64,000 bases of DNA from Janthinobacterium sp. B9-8 (lineage in GTDB: Bacteria > Pseudomonadota > Gammaproteobacteria > Burkholderiales > Chitinibacteraceae). Shown piece by piece: positions 54,829 through 62,772 of the stretch. A program made the position numbers and the translations under genes. The stretch lies in assembly GCF_000969645.2 (NCBI RefSeq), contig NZ_CP014222.1:310001-374000 (forward strand). Reading direction: 5' to 3'. Below the pieces are notes generated by a model. It saw only the letters and a list, made by a program, of their open reading frames with translations, was not told the DNA's origin and did not search any database. Every line of letters starts with the position of its first letter. The first letter of the stretch is position 1.

Positions 54829-56187
54829 TTGATCAAAGCCTGTGCGCTTTTGTTGCTGGCGTTTAATTGCTATGCAGCAGAGATTGAAGGCTTGTCTGCG
54901 ATTGGCGTGGGCGGTATTCCTATGGCCAGACAAGAAGCCATTCAAGATGCGTTGATGCAGGCTTCTTTATGGAACGGGGCCAAAGTTGAAGCAAGCAGCT
55001 CGGTTGAAAATGGCCGTGTAAGCGAGCTGCAGCGTGTGTTTCCTGTTCAGATTTTAGATCGGTATAAATTATTACGTGAATGGCGGGAGGGAAGTTTTTA
55101 TCATGTGATGATAGAAACAGATCCTAAGCTAGATCCTGTTCCTGCTGAGAAAATGGCGGCCTCTGCTCCGGCCGCTACGCTTGCAACGCCTGTTGCAGCT
55201 GCTGCACAGGGTGTTTTAGCCAAACCAGCACCTGTTCGTGAATGTCCGCAATCTGATTTTGCTTATCGCAAAAAATTATTGCTGGCGCATTTCCAGCTGC
55301 AAAATCCAGCGGACGCCAATGATCTCTCACATTTCCAGGATGGTTTGCAGCAAGAGCTAAGCCGGATGTTATCGGCATCAGATCATTATCTGCCACAACG
55401 CACGGTGAATGAGGCAGCGTTTAATTTACAACCCGGTTTTTATGATCCAGTTTTGCAGCCAGAGCGAGTCCGTGAATTAGCCCGTCGCTACGGTACGCAG
55501 TTTGTGGTGGGCGGGGTAATTCGGGATATTGGCGCTTATGGCGAGGAGTATGGTCTGGCCTGGGGCAGCGATATTCGCAGCGGTGAGCGAAAAATAAGCG
55601 CTAGCATTCCTATGCTCAAGCTTAATGGCTGGATGCCTGCTGTGGCCGAGCTGGGATTGAAAATCAAGCCGTCTTCACGGCGTTTTGAGGCGGATGTGTA
55701 TGTGTTTGACGGCGCCAGTGGTGCGTTGTTAAAGCAGCAGCGTTTTGCTGATTCGGCAACAGGCGATGTGATACAGGGGCGGGATTATATCTTTGGCTCC
55801 CGCCGTTTTTATGAAACTGATTTTGGCAAAATGGTTGAGCAGCAGTTAGAGCAGATGGCGGCAGGCGTTGATCAGGCTTTGGCTTGTCAGGCATTTGCCG
55901 CAAGAATCAGCCGGGTGGATAAAGATCGCATTTTTATTGATGCAGGGAGTACGGCAAGAATTACCAAAGGCGATAAACTGCAGTTGTTTCGGGTCAGTGG
56001 CTCTAATCAGCTGGTGCCCGCTGTGAATGGCGATAGCAGCATGTCGCTAGGTACGCCTGAAGCGCTGCTGAGTGCGGTGACGATTACCCAGGTGCAGCCT
56101 TTGTTTGCTATTGCTATTTTAGAAAGCGGCAGTATCCGTCCTGAAGTGGGCGATTACGTGCGTTTTAGTATGAAGGAATCACGATGA
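54829..56187 (+). CDS. flgT: FlgT-like flagellar assembly protein
   Basis: A 452-residue periplasmic protein that starts at a TTG directly after the flgP stop. The signal peptide is residues 1-16 (cut after CYA). Three parts fit FlgT: an N-terminal LPP20-like domain (IGVGGIPMARQEAIQDAL; about 17-105), a middle domain (KKLLLAHFQLQNPADAND to about 340) and a C-terminal domain (RISRVDKDRIFIDAGSTARI). A low-complexity Ala/Pro linker lies near 105-130. FlgT forms the H ring around the basal body in sodium-driven polar motors. Confidence 0.83.
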   Translation: MIKACALLLLAFNCYAAEIEGLSAIGVGGIPMARQEAIQDALMQASLWNGAKVEASSSVENGRVSELQRVFPVQILDRYKLLREWREGSFYHVMIETDPKLDPVPAEKMAASAPAATLATPVAAAAQGVLAKPAPVRECPQSDFAYRKKLLLAHFQLQNPADANDLSHFQDGLQQELSRMLSASDHYLPQRTVNEAAFNLQPGFYDPVLQPERVRELARRYGTQFVVGGVIRDIGAYGEEYGLAWGSDIRSGERKISASIPMLKLNGWMPAVAELGLKIKPSSRRFEADVYVFDGASGALLKQQRFADSATGDVIQGRDYIFGSRRFYETDFGKMVEQQLEQMAAGVDQALACQAFAARISRVDKDRIFIDAGSTARITKGDKLQLFRVSGSNQLVPAVNGDSSMSLGTPEALLSAVTITQVQPLFAIAILESGSIRPEVGDYVRFSMKESR

Positions 56188-56507
56188 ACACCCTGCGTAT
56201 TGCAATGGTGGCGAGTTTAATGCTGATGATAACGAGTGTTGAAGCCTCCAGTTATAGCTCCAGCCGGTATGTGCGTAAGCCGGGTGCTAGTCATGCAAAA
56301 GTAACGCATGCAGCACCCACGCATGGTAAAGGGTCATCGGCAAACCCCATGGTCGTGGCACGGCCTCAGCCCCATGTGCAAACCTTGCCCGCCACGATGT
56401 TGTCTCGCCCTGCTGTTTCAGGAGGGCAAGGCATGCTGCAATCAGAGTCTAAATTAAGCCCCGCACAAGAAACCGAGCTGCGCTGGCGCTTGTATAGCTT
56501 TCCTTAA
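56184..56507 (+). CDS. Small exported protein of the flgP-flgT operon
   Basis: A 107-residue protein with an N-terminal signal (about 1-21, ending near VEA) and a Ser/His/Pro-rich low-complexity mature part ending LRWRLYSFP. It overlaps flgT by four bases (ATGA), so is translated with it. I do not recognise a family. Position suggests a role with FlgP and FlgT, but nothing in the sequence proves it. Confidence 0.7.
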   Translation: MNTLRIAMVASLMLMITSVEASSYSSSRYVRKPGASHAKVTHAAPTHGKGSSANPMVVARPQPHVQTLPATMLSRPAVSGGQGMLQSESKLSPAQETELRWRLYSFP

Positions 56508-56531
56508 GTAGCGACTTAGGTTGCTACTTAA
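56504..56531 (+). terminator. Hairpin after the flgP-flgT operon
   Basis: TTAAGTAGC and GCTACTTAA pair around a 10-base loop; the stop codon of the last gene is in the stem. There is no strong T run. Confidence 0.45.
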
Positions 56532-56567
56532 CTGATGAGTTTTAAAATACTTAAAATCTTATAAAAC

Positions 56568-56654
56568 AACTTAATTCAAACCTTGTTTTTCTCCGTGAAA
56601 CGCCGTGTTCCCTGTGAGCCCGTGGTTCAAGACTTGGGTTTCGCTGCGTAACAT
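56568..56654. repeat. CTCCGTG repeat element
   Basis: It starts AACTTAATTCAAACC, contains TTTCTCCGTGAAACGCCGTG and CCGTGGTTCAAGACTTGGG, and ends near GTAACAT, matching 29470-29566 in the same orientation. Confidence 0.8.
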
Positions 56655-56667
56655 CACTTGCTTAAGG

Positions 56668-57045
56668 CTAAGCTTTGACTCGCCAAGGTGGGTTTTTTCT
56701 ATTTTCCCCAGCCCAATACAGGCAAATTGTATTTCCACTTGGATCATGCAATCTTGCTTCTCGCCATAGCCAAGGCTCGTCTCTAGGCTCCTGGAAAAAA
56801 ACAAGGCCGAGTTTTTGTAATTGGCAAACCTTGCTATCAAGATCCTGATGTTCAAAATAAATAACGCTGCCACTGTTTGTTGCAGCTTGTTCGGCTTGAT
56901 GAATTGAAAAAGTCGCTTCTCCTTGCGGGCACTCAAACCTTGCGTAGTGCCCTGATTCTACGATCAGCGTAAATCCCATTTTCTGATAAAAGCGTATGGA
57001 TTCGCTGATATTGAGCGCTGCTAAAGTAATTTGATTGAGGTTCAC
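56668..57045 (-). CDS. VOC-family (glyoxalase/bleomycin resistance-like) protein
   Basis: A 125-residue single-module VOC protein starting at GTG 57045. The motif NLNQITLAALNISESIRFYQ opens the fold and EARLHDPSGNTICLYWAG closes it, with a likely metal ligand in each. Function unknown; members include lyases, dioxygenases and thiol transferases. A CTCCGTG repeat ends about 13 bases beyond its stop codon. Confidence 0.87.
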   Translation of the reverse strand: MNLNQITLAALNISESIRFYQKMGFTLIVESGHYARFECPQGEATFSIHQAEQAATNSGSVIYFEHQDLDSKVCQLQKLGLVFFQEPRDEPWLWREARLHDPSGNTICLYWAGENRKNPPWRVKA

Positions 57046-57092
57046 TGGTCTTTGCCGCTAGTGAGTTTGCATAAATCAAAATTGAGCGATAG

Positions 57093-57797
57093 CTAAGAGC
57101 AGCTAGTTACTTGAAGCTGTGCCCCTTTAAGCTGGGCATTTATTTTTTCCAGTTTTTGCTGCTGATCTGCTGATACTTTGCGCAGTGTAAAAGTCATATG
57201 AGAGGGACTATCATCACGCTCTCTCACTACGGCTGATTTTACGCCCTGATTTTTTAGTTCGTTTAAGCGTCGCTCTGCGCCTTCGCGGCTACTGAATATG
57301 CCGAGGGAAATGGCGTTTTGCCAGCGGCCGCCATTATTGATCACATAGTAATCCTGCACACCTTGATCGCTTAGTTGCTGTGCTTTTTTCTTGGCTAGCT
57401 CAATATCCGTTTGTGGTGGAACATAAACCCATACTTTGCCGCTGACGCCCGCTTCTGTATTGCTAATGCCTAGTGTTTTAAGGCGCGCCCGCATGGAATC
57501 CGTTTGCTCTTGGCCTATGCCGCTCCAGCGCATACATGCGGTTGCCAGCTCAACTTTGGGGGCGGGCGTTGGTGTCGGAGTTGGCTTTGGTGTGGGGCTT
57601 GGTGTTGGCGGGGCGGCTTCTACTTCACTGGCCATGACCGGCATAGGTCGATTGACGATCTGTACAGGCAGGCTGGCGATTAGCTTTACTTTATCTGCAT
57701 TAATTTCGCTGTTTACACGAGGGGCTGCGGAAGGCGCAGGGGTATAGCTCCAAAGGAGCAAATTAGCAGCAAGCAATAGAGCACAAAACCATTTCAT
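57093..57797 (-). CDS. SPOR-domain protein
   Basis: A 234-residue exported or membrane-anchored protein. An N-terminal hydrophobic helix (about 2-22) is followed by a Pro/Thr linker (about 62-82; PTPSPTPKPTPTPTPAP) and a C-terminal SPOR domain (about 110-190; VWVYVPPQTDIELAKKKAQQL and AISLGIFSSREGAERRLNEL), which binds glycan strands stripped of peptides at the septum. Its start overlaps the end of coaX by four bases. Confidence 0.87.
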   Translation of the reverse strand: MKWFCALLLAANLLLWSYTPAPSAAPRVNSEINADKVKLIASLPVQIVNRPMPVMASEVEAAPPTPSPTPKPTPTPTPAPKVELATACMRWSGIGQEQTDSMRARLKTLGISNTEAGVSGKVWVYVPPQTDIELAKKKAQQLSDQGVQDYYVINNGGRWQNAISLGIFSSREGAERRLNELKNQGVKSAVVRERDDSPSHMTFTLRKVSADQQQKLEKINAQLKGAQLQVTSCS

Positions 57798-58534
57798 GAA
57801 GCGTTATTCCGGGCAAGGGCGGCAAGACCGTGCAGCACCAGCTGCTCGGCAATGATGGGGTGGTAAGCGCTTAAAAGCGGCGCAATGGCTGCGGCGTCTC
57901 CGCCGGATAAAATACAAAGCGGCGTGTCCCCGCGCAAGGCCAGCCGGGCATGCATGGCCATAATGCTGCCTGCTAAAGCGCTTAAGCAGCCGGTTTGAAT
58001 CGCATCGGTGGTGCAGCGTGGAAAATCATGAAAAGCGCCATCGCTGAACGTTAAGCGCTCTGTTTGCTGTGCCAGTGCTGATTTCATCAGGCGTAACCCC
58101 GGCAAAATCATTCCACCTAAAAATTCATTATCTTCGGTCAGCGCATCAACGGTCAGCGCCGTGCCTGCGCTAGCGATCAGTAGTGCTTTATCAGGAAATA
58201 AGCTGCGCGCACCTAAAACGGCCGCCCAACGATCCGGTCCCTGCTGCTCTAAATAGCGATAGCCATTCTGAATACCCAGTGCTGCACGGCTGACTTGCAG
58301 CCATTGAATAGTGCGTTGCCATTGCGCCTGGCAAAAAGCATCAAGTTGGCTGGCCAGATCTGGCGCACCTACTGTGCAGCCGTGGATGACTTCTGGCTGG
58401 GGCAGGGCGCTTAGCTGCTGCAGTAGCTGATTAAAATCTGTGTTGAGGATAAAGCCTTCCGTAGATAAGGTTTCACCTTCACGATAGGCCCATTTAATCC
58501 GTGTATTGCCCAGATCAATTAAGAGTATTTTCAT
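57794..58534 (-). CDS. coaX: Type III pantothenate kinase
   Basis: CoaX phosphorylates pantothenate, the first step to coenzyme A. The 246 residues have the ASKHA motifs LLIDLGNTRIKWAY, GPDRWAAVLGARSLF and LLIASAGTALTVDAL, then FLGGMILPGLRLMKSAL. It overlaps birA by four bases and the SPOR gene by four, so all three are one transcript. In Bordetella the type III enzyme is also paired with birA. Confidence 0.95.
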   Translation of the reverse strand: MKILLIDLGNTRIKWAYREGETLSTEGFILNTDFNQLLQQLSALPQPEVIHGCTVGAPDLASQLDAFCQAQWQRTIQWLQVSRAALGIQNGYRYLEQQGPDRWAAVLGARSLFPDKALLIASAGTALTVDALTEDNEFLGGMILPGLRLMKSALAQQTERLTFSDGAFHDFPRCTTDAIQTGCLSALAGSIMAMHARLALRGDTPLCILSGGDAAAIAPLLSAYHPIIAEQLVLHGLAALARNNAS

Positions 58535-59496
58535 TTTGCATTCACCTTGCGTAAGCTAACATCGCCCGCATAAGCCACTTTTAAGCCATCTTCTCCTGCC
58601 AGCCTTAATGCGCCATCCTCGGCCACGCCAATGATACGTCCACGGCTTTCTTTGCCATCGGCGGAGATGAGCTTAGCTTGTTCGCCCTGCCAAAGATGCC
58701 GCGCTTCCCATTCGGTGCGCAGCGGTGCAAAGCCATCTTGATCAAAGCGGGGCAGAATATCGGCTAGCTCATTTAAGATGGCAGCAAGCAGTGCATTGCG
58801 CTCTGGCGGAGGGCCTGAGCAATCGCTTAAGTCTGCTGCATGATCGGCGTGGATGCGCTCCTCGGGAGAGAGGCGCAGATTTAAGCCGATGCCAATCACA
58901 GCATCCGCAGGCCCTAAGGCATCGCCAGATAGCTCAATTAAAATACCAGCCAGCTTTCCTTTGGGGCAAAGCACGTCGTTAGGCCATTTTAGCCCGGTGC
59001 CTTGGTAGCCTTTTTTTTCGAGTGCGCGTGTAAGCGCAATCCCGAGGGCAAGGCTTAAGCCCGCCAGGCGAGTCATTCCGCCGCTAAAACGCCAGACCAC
59101 AGAAAATAAAAGACTGCCGCCCAAGCTGCCTATCCACTGCCGCCCTAAGCGGCCTTTTCCGGCGGTTTGCCATTCGGCTGCAAGTACTGTTCCGGGCTCG
59201 GCACATTCTTGCCTCAGGGCGCGGTTGGTCGAGTCAATTTCATCGACTAATTGCAGGCAAAAAGGCGTATTGGGCTTAAGGTGTTGCTTGATGATGGCTT
59301 GATCCAGCCATTCCACAGGCTGAGCAAGCTTATAACCAACGCCGTGGCGGCGCTCCAGCTCGATGCCATAATCGCTGCTGCGATGAAGCGCACCAGAAAC
59401 AGCGGATCTGGAAATACCCAGCAGCTTGGCAATGGCTTCGCCTGAGGTAAATTCATCAGCATTAAGCTGACGCAGAAGTGTAAGTGTATGCAACAT
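58531..59496 (-). CDS. birA: Biotin-[acetyl-CoA-carboxylase] ligase / biotin repressor
   Basis: BirA biotinylates AccB (11078-11536). The 321 residues have an N-terminal HTH (about 15-65; SGEAIAKLLGISRSAVSGAL) so it can also repress, followed by the ligase with EWQTAGKGRLGRQWIGSLGG, the catalytic LKWPNDVL and a C-terminal SH3-like domain (GRIIGVAEDGALRL). It is the first gene of birA-coaX-SPOR. Confidence 0.95.
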   Translation of the reverse strand: MLHTLTLLRQLNADEFTSGEAIAKLLGISRSAVSGALHRSSDYGIELERRHGVGYKLAQPVEWLDQAIIKQHLKPNTPFCLQLVDEIDSTNRALRQECAEPGTVLAAEWQTAGKGRLGRQWIGSLGGSLLFSVVWRFSGGMTRLAGLSLALGIALTRALEKKGYQGTGLKWPNDVLCPKGKLAGILIELSGDALGPADAVIGIGLNLRLSPEERIHADHAADLSDCSGPPPERNALLAAILNELADILPRFDQDGFAPLRTEWEARHLWQGEQAKLISADGKESRGRIIGVAEDGALRLAGEDGLKVAYAGDVSLRKVNAK

Positions 59497-59654
59497 GGCG
59501 ACATTCTAGCGGCAAGCAGGATTAAGCTCCACCTGCTTGGCTGTATATGGCGTAAAGGACACTTAAATAGTTGAAAAAGCGGTGCTAGGAGTGGCCCAAT
59601 CCTAATGATTACACGGCAATATGGTGCTTATAGCGGTTTGGAGTGAGATGTTGG

Positions 59655-60470
59655 CTAAGGCTGATGTTCACGCAGGATCTTTTCCAGCAAGCCACGCACG
59701 ACTGAGGGCTCGAAAGGCTTATCGCAAATGCCGGAAACACCCGCTTGAGTAACCGCAGCAAGCCGGCCACCATCGCTTTCGGATGAAACCATTAAAATGG
59801 GGATATTGCTTTGCCAGCTGTTGTTACGTACAAATTCAATTAATTCTTTGCCATCCATTTCCGGCATATTGTAATCGGTGATTAAAAGATCAAAAACGCA
59901 TTCTTCTAAAAGCTGTACGCCCTCATGGCCATTTGCAGCTTCTTTAATATTACGCACGCCTAGGTTTTCAAGCACTTTACGCATGTAATTACGCGCAGCT
60001 TTAGAATCATCAACTAGCAATACTCTCAGCATATCCAAATCTAAATCGTCTTGATCCAGCGTTAAATCTTCAGACAGATAATCCAGCGAAACGCAGAGGG
60101 CGTGATCTAGGTTTTCTGAAGTAAATGGCTTAGGAATAATGGCGCATGTGCCAAGCTGGCGTAATGGCTCTAAAACTTTGGGCTGGGTTTCGCTGGAAAT
60201 CAGCACAAAAGCAATATCTTGGGTATCGGGATTATTGCGCAGCTGGGTAAGTAGCTCAATGCCAGTCATGTCTTTTAGGTAGAGGGCGCTGAGGATTAAA
60301 TTGGGGCTATTATCTACTTTTAAGGAGGCGAGTGCCTGCGAGCCTTGCTCAAAAGAAAGGATATCAATAATGCCAAGCAGCCTCAGCTTTGCGGTAATCA
60401 GTTTATTTTGTGCCGTAGAGGGCTCTATCAAAATAAGGCGTAGCTCACCAATCGAAAAGTGTTTAGCCAT
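59655..60470 (-). CDS. Response regulator with a degenerate and an intact receiver domain
   Basis: A 271-residue protein made of two CheY-like receivers and no output domain. In the first (about 10-125) the acidic pair is EP (16-17) and the phospho-acceptor is Ala62 in LILSALYLKD, so it cannot be phosphorylated. The second (about 148-270) keeps D154/D155 in LLVDDSK, D199 in LLITDYNMPEMDG and the late Lys in CDKPF. A role as a shuttle or phosphate sink in chemotaxis or c-di-GMP signalling is possible. No kinase lies adjacent. Confidence 0.88.
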   Translation of the reverse strand: MAKHFSIGELRLILIEPSTAQNKLITAKLRLLGIIDILSFEQGSQALASLKVDNSPNLILSALYLKDMTGIELLTQLRNNPDTQDIAFVLISSETQPKVLEPLRQLGTCAIIPKPFTSENLDHALCVSLDYLSEDLTLDQDDLDLDMLRVLLVDDSKAARNYMRKVLENLGVRNIKEAANGHEGVQLLEECVFDLLITDYNMPEMDGKELIEFVRNNSWQSNIPILMVSSESDGGRLAAVTQAGVSGICDKPFEPSVVRGLLEKILREHQP

Positions 60471-60619
60471 GATTGTATATTCACCTAATAATCACATTCC
60501 TTTATAGATGCCTAGATAAAATAAGTAAAAGGCTAAAGGGGCCGCTTGCTATTTTTCAGAGAAAAAGTATGCCAGATCGGGGTTGAATTTCAGCTGGCTG
60601 AAGATAAATATGCAAAACG

Positions 60620-60656
60620 CCCAATTCATTGGCTGAATTGGGCGCGGTTTTTTTAC
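60620..60656 (+). terminator. Hairpin between hslV and the response regulator gene
   Basis: GCCCAATTCA and TGAATTGGGC form a perfect 10-base stem around TTGGC. A T7 run follows on the plus strand; on the minus strand, the direction of hslV, only GTTTT follows. Confidence 0.6.
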
Positions 60657-60689
60657 CAGCCTAGGTTTGAATAAGGCAGACGATGCCGT

Positions 60690-61223
60690 TTACATTGTTT
60701 CAATCGTATGGTTTTGATTGGTATAGATGCAAATATCTCCGGCGATTTCTAATGCTTTTTTAACCACCACTTCGGGGGCTAAATCGGTGTTTTCCAGCAG
60801 GGCACGGGCGGCAGATTGCGCAAATGCGCCACCTGAGCCAATCGCAGCAATGCCATGCTCTGGCTCTAATACATCACCATTGCCTGTAATAATCAGCGTG
60901 GCGGTTTTATCGGCCACAATCAGCATGGCTTCTAAGCGGCGCAACATACGATCGGTGCGCCAATCTTTAGCCAACTCTACGGCTGCACGGGTCAGGTGGC
61001 CTTGGTGTTTTTCCAGCTTGGTTTCAAAGCGCTCGAACAGGGTAAAAGCATCCGCAGTGCCTCCGGCAAAACCAACGATGACTTTATCGTTATAGAGCTT
61101 ACGCACTTTGCGTGCTGTACCCTTGATAACAACATTGCCTAAGGTCACTTGGCCATCGCCACCTACCGCGACCAGATCACCCCGGCGAACAGAAACGATC
61201 GTTGTGCCGTCAAATTGTTCCAT
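60690..61223 (-). CDS. hslV: ATP-dependent protease peptidase subunit HslV
   Basis: HslV is the threonine peptidase chamber of HslUV. I start at ATG 61223, nine bases after GGAAGG; an ATG three codons upstream overlaps that ribosome binding site. The 177 residues open MEQFDG, after which the mature N-terminal Thr begins [35 protein letters not shown] and [16 protein letters not shown] follow. The ATPase gene hslU is normally next; here the downstream neighbour is unrelated. Confidence 0.95.
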   Translation of the reverse strand: MEQFDGTTIVSVRRGDLVAVGGDGQVTLGNVVIKGTARKVRKLYNDKVIVGFAGGTADAFTLFERFETKLEKHQGHLTRAAVELAKDWRTDRMLRRLEAMLIVADKTATLIITGNGDVLEPEHGIAAIGSGGAFAQSAARALLENTDLAPEVVVKKALEIAGDICIYTNQNHTIETM

Positions 61224-61286
61224 CTTTAGCATCCTTCCAATTTATATAAGGCAGAGGTGGCGGCTGGGGCGGCAAAATACAAGGGT

Positions 61287-62411
61287 TTATTTTTGCGATG
61301 ACTGGGACAAAATCAGCAGCTCGGTCATCCCCATAATGCGAAGTAAGGCGAGAACCAAGGCGTTTACATTGCAAAGGGTAATTTGCTGCGGGTATTCCAT
61401 GCATAAACCGAGTAGCTGTCCTGCTGAATCAAAATCAACCCGTGTCACTGCTGTAAAATCGAGCACAGGAAATGTATGCTGGCGTACAAAATCCCGGATG
61501 ATGGCCAATTGCTCTGGTTTGTTATTGAGCAGATCGCCTTCGATCAATAAACGATCAGTTGCGCTGTGCGGTATAAAACTAGCTTCTTCTACAGGGGCAT
61601 AGACGGCAGCGCTGGTCTCTATCCAGGAAGGTGGAGACACCTCAAAGGTAATTGCATAGTCAACCGCTAAGTTTTCAAACTCGTCTTGCAGCCCCTGCAT
61701 CTGCTGCAATTCAATTAATAATAGCCAGAGCGGTGCTTCGGCAGGAATAGCGCGGCCAGTTTGAATTCGTTTTCTAAGCAAAGTTTCTACTTCAGTATTG
61801 CCTAAAAGTTGTAACTGGATATCTTGCTTGCTAAAGCTCTGCCAGGTAGTCAGTAATTCTGCAGCGGCAATGGTGTCGATCTGCGATATCTTCGCTAAAT
61901 CCATACGCAATTTATTGCAACCCTGCGAAGCAGTCTGGCATGCTTTAATTTCTTGATCGATATTTTGGCTATTCAAAATAGCGGGAAAAGCATAGTAGTT
62001 TGAATGCTCACTGCTTATTTTTGGCATTGCGTCATGCCAAATAGGCGGCGTTTTTTCAAATTCTAAAACAAACATTAAGCCTATTTCGTCAAATAGGGGT
62101 TTATTATTATGTTGTTGTAATAATTCAAATAACATTAACCATGTTTCTGTTTGGCGCAATCCGGTAATTTGCTTAATTTCTGTAAGTAGAAAAGCCATGG
62201 CTGCTTTACTTTGGCCACTGCTATGCAGCATTGCGGCCTCTTCTTGAGCGGGGGTAAGTTGCGACTTATTATCTACCACCTCAATATTAAGCTGCGCAAG
62301 ATCAAAGTCAGGTTCTTGTTGAGCAGCCGTGGGTTTTTCATTCGCTTCAACTAAGGGAATATGAGCGGGTGTATCAGGGGTGAGTTTTTTACGAATAAAT
62401 GAAAAAGCCAC
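61287..62411 (-). CDS. STAS-domain protein
   Basis: A 374-residue protein starting at GTG 62411. The N-terminal 70 residues are acidic and low in structure, the middle (about 70-280) holds two similar helical segments (LTEIKQITGLRQTETWLMLFELLQQ and PAEAPLWLLLIELQQMQ, each followed by FEKTPPIWH or FEVSPPSWIE), and two STAS-like folds are suggested: around 165-205 (RMDLAKISQIDTIAAAELL) and 290-370 (VLDFTAVTRVDFDSAGQLL). The duplication suggests a two-module scaffold protein. It lies upstream of hslV. Confidence 0.72.
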   Translation of the reverse strand: MAFSFIRKKLTPDTPAHIPLVEANEKPTAAQQEPDFDLAQLNIEVVDNKSQLTPAQEEAAMLHSSGQSKAAMAFLLTEIKQITGLRQTETWLMLFELLQQHNNKPLFDEIGLMFVLEFEKTPPIWHDAMPKISSEHSNYYAFPAILNSQNIDQEIKACQTASQGCNKLRMDLAKISQIDTIAAAELLTTWQSFSKQDIQLQLLGNTEVETLLRKRIQTGRAIPAEAPLWLLLIELQQMQGLQDEFENLAVDYAITFEVSPPSWIETSAAVYAPVEEASFIPHSATDRLLIEGDLLNNKPEQLAIIRDFVRQHTFPVLDFTAVTRVDFDSAGQLLGLCMEYPQQITLCNVNALVLALLRIMGMTELLILSQSSQK

Positions 62412-62772
62412 TTTAGGAATCCAGTATTAGGTTTGCTGCCGGTTTAAATACTCGTTAATTCTAAGCTTTTTACCTTGTTTTTTGCGGATTATTTTGCCTG
62501 ACATTGATATCACCTGAAAAGCGGAGCGAGTAAAGCGCAAACAGAATGCTTTTGCTCAACATCGTTTTAGCCAAACTTCCGTGTGTCAGCTCACAAAAAA
62601 TATGCTTACGGCATTTTGTGTGAGGCAGCTTAAATGAGTTTGGCTTGTATGCTCGGTTTTGTATTTTGGGATTATTCCATTTATTGTGGATTAAGCTCAC
62701 ACCTCAATAGGCAGCTCGTGGTGACTCGGCCTAAAATGCTTACTTCCTACTGAAAAACTGAGTATTTAATTT
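62412..62772. other. 361-base divergent region with no gene
   Basis: The space between the STAS gene and the DUF748 gene. A 76-codon minus-strand frame at 62470-62700 has no recognisable family. No known repeat family is present. Promoters for the two divergent genes must lie here, but I could not single one out. Confidence 0.45.
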
